Positions 45,849 through 54,766 are shown, numbered from the stretch's first letter. The stretch is 64,000 nucleotides of DNA from [Flexibacter] sp. ATCC 35103 (GCF_001975985.1 NZ_MTQF01000001.1:392898-456897); one strand, 5' to 3'. A program made the numbers and translations. The notes: generated by a model not told the origin, from the sequence alone.

Positions 45849-46919
45849 TTATAATTTAAAGAAATCAGTTAGTATTTTGATATACAGGTCGACTCCTTCT
45901 TCTATTTCATTTAAAAAAATAAATTCGTCTGCTGAATGCGAACGTAAAGTTTCTCCTGGCCCTAATTTTAAAGACTGACAGCTTAAAACGGATTGATCTG
46001 AAAGTGTTGGCGAGCCATAAGTTGTTCTTCCTAAAGCAATTCCGGCTTGTACTAAACCATGCTCAACCGGAATAGACGATGCGTTTAAATGCATTGATCT
46101 TGGTGTTACTTCGGCATTTACATTTGCTTTTACTACTTCGAGAATCTCTGCATTTGTATAACGATCTGTTACCCGAATATCTATCACCAAATCACATTCT
46201 GAAGGCACTACATTATGTTGTTTTCCGGCACTAATTTGCGTTACGGTCATTTTTACGGGACCTAAAACGTCTGAAATTTTGTCGAATTTATAGTTTTTAA
46301 ACCATTCCATTACAGGAATTGATTTGTATAATGAATTATCATCGTTTTGATGTGCGGCGTGGCTTGCGGTTCCTTTTACTTTTACATCCAGAACTAACAA
46401 ACCTTTCTCAGCAACAGCAAGTTGCATTAATGTTGGTTCGCCTACAATGGCGCAATCTAATTCTGGCAAATGTTTTAAAACGCTGTTTAAACCGTTTTTT
46501 CCGCTGCTTTCTTCTTCGGCCGAAGCTACGATTACAAGGTTATGAGACAGATTTTGATTCTCATAAAAATAAACAAAAGTGGCTAATAATGAAACCAGAC
46601 ATCCTCCTGCATCGTTGCTTCCTAATCCGAATAATTTACCGTCTTTTTCGATGGCTTTAAACGGATCGTTTGTGTAGGCTTGATTTGGTTTTACAGTATC
46701 GTGGTGTGAATTTAGTAAAAGTGTTGGTTTATTTTCGTCGAAATATTTATTGAAAGCCCAAACATTATTATTTTCTCTTTTAAAAGGAATTTCGTTTTGA
46801 TTGAACCAATTTTCTATTAAAAGTGCCGTTTGATCTTCTTCGCTTGAAAAAGAAGGGGTTTCGATAAGGCTTTTTAATAAATTAATTGCTTCCTGGGTAA
46901 GCGTTGCAATATTTTTCAT
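45849..46919 (-). CDS. argE: M20 family N-acyl-citrulline/ornithine deacylase (ArgE-type)
   Basis: 356 residues. M20 zinc-peptidase motifs: LLNSHHDTVKP (metal His and catalytic Asp), GSNDAGG (bridging Asp), ASAEEESSGKNG (catalytic and metal Glu) and VGEPT. The middle dimerisation domain (about 170-270) is present. With an N-acylornithine carbamoyltransferase in the same operon, its natural substrate is likely acetyl- or succinyl-citrulline rather than acetylornithine. Position between argH and argB fits this. Confidence 0.9.
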   Translation of the reverse strand: MKNIATLTQEAINLLKSLIETPSFSSEEDQTALLIENWFNQNEIPFKRENNNVWAFNKYFDENKPTLLLNSHHDTVKPNQAYTNDPFKAIEKDGKLFGLGSNDAGGCLVSLLATFVYFYENQNLSHNLVIVASAEEESSGKNGLNSVLKHLPELDCAIVGEPTLMQLAVAEKGLLVLDVKVKGTASHAAHQNDDNSLYKSIPVMEWFKNYKFDKISDVLGPVKMTVTQISAGKQHNVVPSECDLVIDIRVTDRYTNAEILEVVKANVNAEVTPRSMHLNASSIPVEHGLVQAGIALGRTTYGSPTLSDQSVLSCQSLKLGPGETLRSHSADEFIFLNEIEEGVDLYIKILTDFFKL

Positions 46920-47195
46920 AGTTATGGTTTCTTTGCCGTTATCCCGATAGCTATCGGGACAAAGTCACGAAGTTTTAATTAAATCTGTGACATTTTTAAT
47001 TTGCGCAAATTTCTTAAATTAAAATTTAAAAGTACTGCGAAGCTCTGTTTTTTTGCCACTAATTGCACTGATTTTCACAAATTATCTTTTTGTCACAGAT
47101 TTAAAATCAAAATAACTTTTTTATGTACGTCTAAAATTATTTTGTCTTTAAACAGAAAAAATTAGTGTCAATTTATGTAATTCGTAGCAATCTCT
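46920..47195. repeat. argE-argB spacer with palindrome CCCGATAGCTATCGGG and related repeats
   Basis: 276 bases. The 16-base palindrome (46943-46958) sits in a larger hairpin bounded by CTTTG / CAAAG. Further on are GCCACTAATTGCAC and GTCACAGATTTAAAATC, diverged members of the GCCAC families, and TTTATGTAATTCGTAGC near 47170-47190. No coding frame. Confidence 0.6.
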
Positions 47196-47972
47196 CTATA
47201 AAGTAATCGTTGTATGCAGAACGTCAGGGTTTTGAAGCATTTTATGATGCCCAATTTTGATTTTCTGAACGCCTCTTGACAAACTATTGAAGCAATTGTC
47301 CAGTTTTGGAATCATTCCGGAATGGATAACTTTTTCTTCTTTTAGTTTATTATAAAGTTCTTCATTGATTTGGGTTATTACAGATGAATCGTCTTTTGAA
47401 TCTTGCAAAACGCCTTGTTTTTCGAAACAATAAGTTAGTGTAACATCAAAAACTTCAGACAATGCGATTGATAGTTCGCTCGCAATAGTATCGGCATTTG
47501 TGTTTAGTAATTGTCCGCTTTTATCGTGAGTGATGGCGCAGAAAACGGGAACGATTCCTGTTTCTAATAAAGTGGCTAATAATTTGGTATTAACCTGTTT
47601 TACATCGCCTACAAATCCGTAATCGATTGTTGGGTGATTTCGTTTTGTAGATTGAATTAAATTTCCGTCAGCTCCAGAAAAACCAATTGCGTTATTGTCT
47701 TTGGCTTGCAATTGCGTTACAATATGTTTGTTGATTTGTCCTGCGTAAATCATCACGACAACATCCAACATTGGCGCATCGGTGATTCGGCGTCCGTCGA
47801 TCATCTGCGGAACCAAGCCAATACTTTGAGCCATTTTCGTAGCCGATTTTCCTCCACCGTGAACTAAAACTTTATGTCCTTCGATTTTAGAAAAATCGGT
47901 TAAGAATTGTTCTAACTCGGTTGGATTATCGATGATGTTTCCGCCAATTTTTATTAAAGTAACTTTTTTCAT
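47196..47972 (-). CDS. argB: N-acylglutamate kinase
   Basis: 258 residues from ATG 47970-47972 (MKKVTLIKIGGNI); the 11-codon extension to 48005 runs into an inverted repeat and is rejected. Amino-acid kinase fold: LIKIGGNI, LVHGGGKSAT (phosphate loop) and later substrate contacts NTNADT. Phosphorylates acetylglutamate or succinylglutamate. Fits the pathway position between argF' and argE. Confidence 0.93.
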   Translation of the reverse strand: MKKVTLIKIGGNIIDNPTELEQFLTDFSKIEGHKVLVHGGGKSATKMAQSIGLVPQMIDGRRITDAPMLDVVVMIYAGQINKHIVTQLQAKDNNAIGFSGADGNLIQSTKRNHPTIDYGFVGDVKQVNTKLLATLLETGIVPVFCAITHDKSGQLLNTNADTIASELSIALSEVFDVTLTYCFEKQGVLQDSKDDSSVITQINEELYNKLKEEKVIHSGMIPKLDNCFNSLSRGVQKIKIGHHKMLQNPDVLHTTITL

Positions 47973-47975
47973 GAG

Positions 47976-48062
47976 GTTCAAAGGTTCAGAGAGACAAAGG
48001 GACAAAGTTTAGATTCAGTACGTAAAAACCTCTGAACCTTTGCAGCTTTGCGCCTTTGCACC
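47976..48062. repeat. inverted repeat in argF'-argB spacer
   Basis: Arms CAAAGGTTCAGAG (47979-47991) and CTCTGAACCTTTG (48030-48042), 13 perfect bases; flanking CAAAG/CTTTG repeats add further pairing. Confidence 0.75.
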
Positions 48063-48067
48063 TTCAT

Positions 48068-49015
48068 TTACATTTTTTTAAGAATCTTTTGTAAAACTAA
48101 TTGTGCCGAATACGTTCTGTTATTCGCCTGCTCGATTACAATTGAATTTTCTCCGTCTAAAACTTCGTCGCTTACAATTACGTTACGACGAACCGGAAGA
48201 CAGTGCATAAATTTTCCGTTGTTGGTTAATGCCATTTTTTCGGCTGTAACGGTCCAATTTGGATCTGTGTTGGTTACTTTTCCGTAATCATTGAAGTTAC
48301 TCCAGTTTTTTACGTAAACAAAATCGGCGTTCTCGAAAGCTTTATCCTGATCGTATTCGATTTTACAATCTTTTGTGATTTCAGGGCTTAATTCGTAACC
48401 TTCAGGATGTGTGATTACAAAATCCATGTCTTTTTGCATTTGCATCATTTCTACGAATGAATTGGCAACGGCTTGCGGTAAAGCTTTTGGATGCGGCGCC
48501 CACGACAAAACTACTTTTGGTTTGTGTTTTGTTTTGTATTCTTCCATTGTAATGGCGTCTGCCAAAGATTGCATTGGATGACGAACAGCGCTTTCCATAT
48601 TTACGATTGGCACGGTTGCATATTTCAAAAATCCTGAAATAACGGTTTCTTGATAATCTTTTTCTTTGTCTACTAAACCTGCAAAAGCACGGATAGCGAT
48701 AATATCGCAATACTGAGAAACTACTTCTGCAGCTTCTTTGATGTGTTCTGAAGCGCCAGAATTCATTATTGCTCCGTCTTCGAATTCTAATGTCCAGCCT
48801 TCGTTGGTAAAATTCATTACCATAACGTTCATTCCTAAGTTTATCGCGGCTTTTTGAGTACTCAAACGCGTTCTTAAACTTGGGTTGAAGAATAACATTC
48901 CTAAGGTTTTATTTTTACCTAATTTTTGATTTTTAAGTGGATTCTTTTTGATTTTTAATGCACTTTTTACCCATTTTGATAATGAGTCGATGTCTTTTAT
49001 TGAAATATAATTCAT
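48068..49015 (-). CDS. argF': N-acylornithine carbamoyltransferase (acetyl- or succinyl-ornithine)
   Basis: 315 residues from ATG 49013-49015 (MNYISIKDIDSL); the longer frame begins in repeat sequence. Carbamoyl-phosphate site FFNPSLRTRLST (42-53), RHPMQSLAD and the C-terminal HCLPVRRN. It belongs to the SOTCase/AOTCase group, not ordinary OTCase. At the residue that in characterised enzymes separates acetyl (Glu92, Xanthomonas) from succinyl (Pro90, Bacteroides) this protein has Ser89 in SGASEH; from memory of mutant studies, Ser favours succinylornithine. Activity with either is possible. Confidence 0.9.
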   Translation of the reverse strand: MNYISIKDIDSLSKWVKSALKIKKNPLKNQKLGKNKTLGMLFFNPSLRTRLSTQKAAINLGMNVMVMNFTNEGWTLEFEDGAIMNSGASEHIKEAAEVVSQYCDIIAIRAFAGLVDKEKDYQETVISGFLKYATVPIVNMESAVRHPMQSLADAITMEEYKTKHKPKVVLSWAPHPKALPQAVANSFVEMMQMQKDMDFVITHPEGYELSPEITKDCKIEYDQDKAFENADFVYVKNWSNFNDYGKVTNTDPNWTVTAEKMALTNNGKFMHCLPVRRNVIVSDEVLDGENSIVIEQANNRTYSAQLVLQKILKKM

Positions 49016-49043
49016 GCCTTTTTTTTTGAGTTTGTTTTTTTTC

Positions 49044-49102
49044 GCCACGAATTCACGAATTAGTTTTGATAATCTTTGAATATTAATTCGTGAATTCGTG
49101 GC
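49044..49102. repeat. inverted repeat, GCCACGAATTC family, copy 4 (proB-argF' spacer)
   Basis: Perfect 19-base arms GCCACGAATTCACGAATTA (49044-49062) and complement (49084-49102), loop 21 bases. Confidence 0.88.
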
Positions 49103-49113
49103 TATATAAACTA

Positions 49114-49875
49114 TTAAATAATCTTGGTAAAAGGAATTTCGCCTTTTAAAGCCTTTAAAATAAAATTATCATTTAATCCGTTGACGATCCAGGTTTCGAT
49201 GTTGGCTGCTTTTGCAATTGCGGCTGCTTCTATTTTAGACAGCATTCCACCTGTTCCGTGTGATGATTTTGATTCGCCGATTTCTTTTTCCAATGTTTTT
49301 AAATCATTTACTAATTTAATCGTTTCAGGATTTACATCGTGAATAGAATCTTTAGTATAAATTCCGTTCGTATTGGTGGCAATAATCAGAATATCAACAT
49401 TTAAGAGAACTGCGGTTAAAGCTGCTAATTTATCGTTATCTCCAAACCGAATCTCATCTGTGGCAACGGTATCATTTTCATTAATAATCGGGATGTAATT
49501 GTTCTCAACCAAAACGTTTATTGTGTTGACAATATTTACTTTTGACTGGTCTTTTTCAAAATCTGAATAAGACAATAAACATTGTGATGTCAATAAACCT
49601 AAATCACTGAAATTTTCGTGAAAAATACGCATTAAATGTGGCTGACCAATTGAAGCTAAAGCTTGTTTTAATGCAATTTCTTTGCCTTTGCTTTCTAGTT
49701 TTACGAATTGTTTAGCGGCTGCAATGGCTCCGGAACTTACAATTACAAATTCGTAATCTTTGTTTAGAGCAGCAATTTGCATACCTATATCTTCGATCTT
49801 TCCCCGCGAAATATGATTGGTTTCTTTGGTTAAAGTATTACTTCCTATTTTTAATAAAATCCTTTTTTTTGACAT
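49114..49875 (-). CDS. proB: glutamate 5-kinase
   Basis: 253 residues, containing only the amino-acid-kinase domain; the C-terminal PUA domain of the E. coli enzyme (367 residues) is absent. Motifs LLKIGSNTL, VSSGAIAA and NENDTVATDE, plus GTGGMLSKIEAA. It makes glutamyl phosphate for proline synthesis. Lacking PUA, its proline feedback may differ. It is embedded in the arginine operon with proA directly upstream. Confidence 0.93.
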   Translation of the reverse strand: MSKKRILLKIGSNTLTKETNHISRGKIEDIGMQIAALNKDYEFVIVSSGAIAAAKQFVKLESKGKEIALKQALASIGQPHLMRIFHENFSDLGLLTSQCLLSYSDFEKDQSKVNIVNTINVLVENNYIPIINENDTVATDEIRFGDNDKLAALTAVLLNVDILIIATNTNGIYTKDSIHDVNPETIKLVNDLKTLEKEIGESKSSHGTGGMLSKIEAAAIAKAANIETWIVNGLNDNFILKALKGEIPFTKII

Positions 49876-50009
49876 GCTGTATTTTTTTTACCGCAAAGGG
49901 CGCAAGGTTTTTTATTCTGTTTGTGCTTACAAACGCTATCCCGAAGCCTCGGGACGCAAAGCTTTGTCTACAATTAAATTGCAATTATCTAATTGACAAA
50001 TTATCTCAA
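49876..50009. repeat. proA-proB spacer with CCCGAAGCCTCGGG palindrome
   Basis: Holds CGCAAAGGGCGCAAGG (about 49892-49908), the palindrome CCCGAAGCCTCGGG (49940-49953) and a tandem AATTATCT / AATTACCT-type repeat near 49980-50020. Confidence 0.6.
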
Positions 50010-51203
50010 TTACCTAATTTGCCCTTCTCCGTAAACGTACCATTTGTTTGTTACCAAATGTTGCAAACCAATTGGTCCTCTTTGGTGCAATTTATCGGTG
50101 CTTATCGCTAATTCTCCTCCTAAACCAAATTGTCCTCCGTCTGTGAAACGGGTTGAGGCATTTTGGTAAACTGCGGCTGTATCAACGGCATCCATAAATT
50201 CTTGAGCTGCTTTATCGTCTCTGGTAATAATTACTGCCGAATGTCCGCCACAATATTTATTTATTTTTTCGATCGCATTTTCTTCAGAATCAATGGTACC
50301 GATTACGATTTTATAATCTAAAAACTCTTCGTACCAGATATCTTCGTTCTGAAGTGTTTCTGTGTCTTCAAAGCTTTTTAAAGATTCATCAACGATTACT
50401 TCAACATTAGATTCTTTTAAAGTCTCGATTAAAATAGCTGTAAAACCTTCAAAATTTGGCAATTTAGAATCTATTAAAACCTTATCAACTGCATTACAAG
50501 CCGAGATTTTAGAAGTTTTAGCATTCAAAATTATTTTTAAAGCCAAATCTGTATCTGCTTTTTCATGAACGTAAACAAAATTGTTTCCGCGTCCACTTAC
50601 AATAACCGGACAAGTGGCGTGGGCTTTTACAAACTCAATTAATTTTTCTCCTCCTCTCGGAACTATTAAATCTACTTTTTGAGTTGGTTTTTCTAAAAAA
50701 GCTTGTGTTTCTGCACGATTATAATTGAGATATTCTACCCAATCTTTCGAAACTCTATTTTCTTCTAAAGCCTGATGCCATAAATCAACAATTTTCAGGT
50801 TTGATTTTAAAGCTTCTTTTCCTCCTTTTAATAAAATCTTATTTCCGGATTTAAAGGCAATTCCTCCTGCTTCGATTGTAACATCTGGGCGAGATTCATA
50901 AATGATTAAAATCGTACCAAAAGCGGCTGTTTTATTTATGACTTTTATTCCATTATCATGAACAAAATGAAAACGCTCTACTCCAACCGGATCTTCCTGA
51001 GAAGCTAATTGGTTTAAGGACAAAATCATCTCGTCGACTTTTTTATCATCTACTTTTAGGCGTTCTTCCATTGCTAAATCTGAGCCGTCGTAAGCGAGTA
51101 AATCTTCCTGATTAGTCAAGATAATCTGACTCCGCTCCTGCTCAACTAGCTTTGCCATAGAGCGCAAAACCAGATTGCGTTTTTCAATTGATAATGGATT
51201 CAT
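50010..51203 (-). CDS. proA: gamma-glutamyl phosphate reductase
   Basis: 397 residues. Aldehyde-dehydrogenase fold with FGTILIIYESRPDVT, the catalytic Cys in SKISACNAVDKV and STRFTDGGQFGLGGELAIST. It reduces glutamyl phosphate to glutamate semialdehyde for proline. Lies upstream of proB in the same operon (repeat-filled spacer of 134 bases). Start MNPLSIEKRNLVLRSMA is a normal family start. Confidence 0.95.
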   Translation of the reverse strand: MNPLSIEKRNLVLRSMAKLVEQERSQIILTNQEDLLAYDGSDLAMEERLKVDDKKVDEMILSLNQLASQEDPVGVERFHFVHDNGIKVINKTAAFGTILIIYESRPDVTIEAGGIAFKSGNKILLKGGKEALKSNLKIVDLWHQALEENRVSKDWVEYLNYNRAETQAFLEKPTQKVDLIVPRGGEKLIEFVKAHATCPVIVSGRGNNFVYVHEKADTDLALKIILNAKTSKISACNAVDKVLIDSKLPNFEGFTAILIETLKESNVEVIVDESLKSFEDTETLQNEDIWYEEFLDYKIVIGTIDSEENAIEKINKYCGGHSAVIITRDDKAAQEFMDAVDTAAVYQNASTRFTDGGQFGLGGELAISTDKLHQRGPIGLQHLVTNKWYVYGEGQIR

Positions 51204-51227
51204 TTTTTTGGTTTAATTGGTTAGTTG

Positions 51228-51307
51228 GTTTAATCGTTTAACTGGTTAATCGTTAATTTGCTTAACCATTAATTTGTTTAATCGATTAACCAGTTAAACG
51301 ATTAAAC
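51228..51307. repeat. long perfect inverted repeat in argD-proA spacer
   Basis: 25-base perfect arms at 51228-51252 and 51283-51307 (core TTAATCGTTTAACTGGTTAA) around a 30-base loop that itself holds GTTAATTTGCTTAACC-like partial repeats. It sits between the argD stop and the proA start. Confidence 0.88.
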
Positions 51308-51315
51308 AAATTACA

Positions 51316-52449
51316 TTATAACTCTTCTAAACTTTCTTTTAAAGCTACGATAAAAGTATCAATATCAGCTTTTTTCACTGTCAATGGTGGCAAAATTCTT
51401 AATAGATTTTTGTTGTTTGCACTTCCTGTAAAAATGTGTTTTTCGATGATTAGTTTTTTTCTTAAAGCTGCTACATCAAAATCAAATTCTACTCCAAGCA
51501 TTAAACCTTTTCCTTTTACTTGTTTGATTCCCGGAACTTCTTTGATTTTTTCTAAGAAATATTCGTAAACTTCGTTTACATTTTTCTGTAAATCTAGCTT
51601 TTCAATTACATCCAAAACCGCAATTCCTGCTGCACAAGATAAATGGCTTCCGCCGAAAGTAGTTCCTAATAATCCGAAACTTGCTTCAAATTTTGGAGAG
51701 ATTAAAATAGCTCCAACCGGAAATCCGTTCCCCATTCCTTTTGCAACTGAAATAATATCAGCGTTGATTCCGTGATGTTGAAACGCGAAGAATTTTCCGC
51801 TTCTTCCGTATCCTGATTGAACTTCATCTAAAATTAAAACAACATCATGTTTTTTACACGCTTTTTCTAAAGCCTGAAAAAACTCTGTTGTTCCTTGGTC
51901 TAAACCTCCAACTCCTTGAATTCCTTCGATAATTACTGCTGTAACATCTCCTTTTTCAAGTTCTGCTTCAACTAATTCGATTTGATTTAGAGGTAAAAAA
52001 GTAACTTCTTGTTGCGCATTAATTGGCGCTACAATTTTTTTGTTATCTGTAACGGCAACGGCTGCAGAAGTTCTTCCGTGGAAAGAATTATCAAAAGCTA
52101 CAACTCTTGATTTTCCGTTATGGAAAGAAGCTAATTTTAAAGCATTTTCATTTGCTTCAGCTCCAGAACTGCATAAAAACAATTCGTAATCTTCTAATCC
52201 TGAAAGTTTTCCTAATTTCTGCGCCAATTCTACCTGCAAAGGATTCTGAATCGCATTCGAATAAAATCCTAAATGATCTAATTGATTCTTTAGTTTTTCT
52301 ACATAATCAGGTTGCGTATGACCAATTGAGATTACACCATGTCCGCTATATAAGTCTAAATATTCCACTCCGTTATTGTCTGTAATTGTGCAATCTAGGG
52401 CTTTTACAGGAGTTATATCATAAAGTGGGTATACGTTAAATAAATTCAT
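51316..52449 (-). CDS. argD: N-acylornithine aminotransferase (aspartate aminotransferase class III)
   Basis: 377 residues. Class III PLP fold: FLCSSGAEANENALK, ILDEVQSGYGRSGKFFAFQ and the PLP lysine in IISVAKGMGNGFPVGA. It exchanges the amino group between glutamate and N-acylglutamate semialdehyde. Operon position between argC and proA supports the acylornithine role; the succinyl or acetyl form cannot be told apart. Preceded by a repeat-filled spacer of 153 bases. Confidence 0.93.
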   Translation of the reverse strand: MNLFNVYPLYDITPVKALDCTITDNNGVEYLDLYSGHGVISIGHTQPDYVEKLKNQLDHLGFYSNAIQNPLQVELAQKLGKLSGLEDYELFLCSSGAEANENALKLASFHNGKSRVVAFDNSFHGRTSAAVAVTDNKKIVAPINAQQEVTFLPLNQIELVEAELEKGDVTAVIIEGIQGVGGLDQGTTEFFQALEKACKKHDVVLILDEVQSGYGRSGKFFAFQHHGINADIISVAKGMGNGFPVGAILISPKFEASFGLLGTTFGGSHLSCAAGIAVLDVIEKLDLQKNVNEVYEYFLEKIKEVPGIKQVKGKGLMLGVEFDFDVAALRKKLIIEKHIFTGSANNKNLLRILPPLTVKKADIDTFIVALKESLEEL

Positions 52450-52466
52450 GTCTTTTTGTTTTTTTT

Positions 52467-52594
52467 GTTTCAGGTTTCATGTTTCAAGTTATATAGAGAA
52501 CGTGAAACTTTAAACTTGAAACTATTGTTAAGCTTCATATTTCAGGTTTCAAGTTATGCACAGAACGTGAAACTTGAAACTTCAAACCTGAAAC
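52467..52594. repeat. GTTTCAGGTTTC-family inverted repeat in argC-argD spacer
   Basis: Copies of GTTTCA(A/G)GTTTCA and complementary TGAAACTTGAAACTTC, with two AACGTGAAACTT units (near 52499 and 52565). Relative of the element at 23293. Confidence 0.8.
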
Positions 52595-52602
52595 AAATTT
52601 TT

Positions 52603-53580
52603 CTAAAATCCGCTTGGTTTCAAATGTAAACCTGTGGTTTCTTCTAATCCGAACATTAAATTCATGTTTTGAATCGCTTGTCCTGAAGCACCTTTGGTTA
52701 AGTTATCAATGATTGAAGTGATTAAAATCCGGTTTCCTTTTTTCAATAAACTAATAATACATTTGTTGGTTTGAACGACTTGTTTCATATTGATGTTTGT
52801 CGTTGTAACGGTTACAAAAGGTTCGTTTTTATAGAAATCTTGGTATTTTGCTACTAAATCTTCTAAGCTTTCTTCAGAAGTTGTGTATAATGTCGCAAAA
52901 ATTCCTCTTGTAAAATCTCCTCTATTCGGAACAAAAATTAACTCATCTGAATAATCTGCTTGCAATTGATTCACACTTTGGTTGATTTCTCCCAAATGTT
53001 GGTGTTCAAAAGCTTTATAATGCGACATATTATTGTTTCTCCAACTAAAGTGCGAAGTTTCAGCAAGACTTACTCCTGCTCCTGTACTTCCTGTTGTTGC
53101 ATTAATATGAACGTCATCTTTAAGAAGATTATTTTTTGCTAATGGCAACAAAGCCAATTGAATCGCCGTAGCAAAACAACCTGGATTTGCAATAAAATTT
53201 GCTTTTTTAATTGCCGCTTTATTTAATTCAGGCAATCCGTAAACGAATTCTTTTCCGTCAAAATTAGCGTCTTTCGTTAATCTGAAATCATTTCCTAAGT
53301 CGATGATTTTAGTGTGACCAGCGAATTTATTTTCTTGTAAAAATGAAATCGATTTACCGTGACCCAGACATAAAAAAACAACATTTACGTCAGGATTTAC
53401 AACATCAGTAAAATTCATTTCAATATCTCCCATCAAATCATGGTGCGCCACAGAAAGTGGTTTTCCAGCATTTGTCGTACTGTAAACAAAATCGATGTTT
53501 ACATTGGGGTGATACATCAATATTCTGATAAGTTCTCCGGCCGTGTAACCTGAACCACCAATTATTCCGACATTAATCAT
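52603..53580 (-). CDS. argC: N-acyl-gamma-glutamyl-phosphate reductase
   Basis: 325 residues. NAD(P)-binding start MINVGIIGGSGYTAGEL; catalytic Cys in ANPGCFATAI; HHDLMGD and HQHLGEIN. It reduces acylglutamyl phosphate to the semialdehyde. Start codon overlaps the argG stop by eight bases, giving tight coupling. Confidence 0.94.
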   Translation of the reverse strand: MINVGIIGGSGYTAGELIRILMYHPNVNIDFVYSTTNAGKPLSVAHHDLMGDIEMNFTDVVNPDVNVVFLCLGHGKSISFLQENKFAGHTKIIDLGNDFRLTKDANFDGKEFVYGLPELNKAAIKKANFIANPGCFATAIQLALLPLAKNNLLKDDVHINATTGSTGAGVSLAETSHFSWRNNNMSHYKAFEHQHLGEINQSVNQLQADYSDELIFVPNRGDFTRGIFATLYTTSEESLEDLVAKYQDFYKNEPFVTVTTTNINMKQVVQTNKCIISLLKKGNRILITSIIDNLTKGASGQAIQNMNLMFGLEETTGLHLKPSGF

Positions 53581-54766
53581 GATCTAAATGATTTACAGAT
53601 GAAAATATGTTTTGTGCATTTCCTAAAATCTTAATAAACCCTTTTGCATCGTCTGATGTCCATGCATTGTTCATTTCTCCGTATTGACCAAATCCTGTAT
53701 TCATTAAATCATTATCTGATTCAATTCCGTCAAGCGAAAAATGATATGGTTTTAAAGAAACGGTTACAACACCATTTACTGTTTTTTGTGTGTCTTGCAA
53801 GAATGTTTCGATGTTTCTCATTACCGGATCTAAAAACTGACCTTCGTGAAATAACATTCCGTACCAGTTTCCTAATTGTTCTTTCCAGTATTGTTGCCAT
53901 TTACCAAGAGTATGTTTCTCTAATAAATGGTGTGCTTTTATGATGATTAATGGCGCAGCAGCTTCAAAACCAACTCTTCCTTTAATACCAATAATAGTAT
54001 CACCTACGTGAATATCTCTACCAATCGCAAAGGCATTTGCCAATTTTTCAAGGGCTACAATATTGTTTGATGGTTTGTCAAACTGACCATTTAAACCCAC
54101 TAATTCTCCTTGTTCAAAATGCAATCTTACTTTTTCTTCTTCTTCTTTTTTCAATTGCGAAGGGTAAGCGTCACTTGGTAAGGGCTGGCTTGAAGTTAAC
54201 GTTTCTTTTCCTCCAACACTTGTTCCCCAAAGTCCTTTATTGATCGAATATTGTGCTTTTTCCCAAGAATAATGAACTCCGTTTTTAGCCAAATAATCTA
54301 CTTCTTCTTGTCTTGAAAGTTTTAAATCTCTAATTGGAGTAATAATTTCAATTTCAGGAGCAATGGTTTGGAAAATTAAATCGAAACGAATCTGATCATT
54401 TCCTGCACCTGTACTTCCGTGTGCGATCGCGCTTGCTCCTACTTTTTTAGCATATTTAATGGCTTCAATTGCCTGAAAAACACGTTCTGCACTTACTGAT
54501 AATGGATATGTATTGTTTTTTAATACGTTTCCAAAAATCAAATATTTTATAGCTTTATCATAATATTTATCAACGATTGTTAGATTGGCGTGTTGTGCGC
54601 TTCCTAATTCGTAGGCTCTTTTTTCGATTGCTGATAATTCTTCAGCATCAAATCCTCCTGTATCTACAAGTACGGTGTGAACTTCGTATCCTTTTTCATT
54701 TTTTAAATATTTCAAACAATACGAGGTATCTAATCCTCCACTATAAGCTAATACAACTTTTTTCAT
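53573..54766 (-). CDS. argG: argininosuccinate synthase
   Basis: 397 residues. ATP-pyrophosphatase start VLAYSGGLDTSYCLK; AHGSTGAGNDQIRFD further on. It joins citrulline and aspartate using ATP. It is second in the operon, 65 bases after the GNAT gene, overlapping argC. Confidence 0.95.
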   Translation of the reverse strand: MKKVVLAYSGGLDTSYCLKYLKNEKGYEVHTVLVDTGGFDAEELSAIEKRAYELGSAQHANLTIVDKYYDKAIKYLIFGNVLKNNTYPLSVSAERVFQAIEAIKYAKKVGASAIAHGSTGAGNDQIRFDLIFQTIAPEIEIITPIRDLKLSRQEEVDYLAKNGVHYSWEKAQYSINKGLWGTSVGGKETLTSSQPLPSDAYPSQLKKEEEEKVRLHFEQGELVGLNGQFDKPSNNIVALEKLANAFAIGRDIHVGDTIIGIKGRVGFEAAAPLIIIKAHHLLEKHTLGKWQQYWKEQLGNWYGMLFHEGQFLDPVMRNIETFLQDTQKTVNGVVTVSLKPYHFSLDGIESDNDLMNTGFGQYGEMNNAWTSDDAKGFIKILGNAQNIFSSVNHLDHD

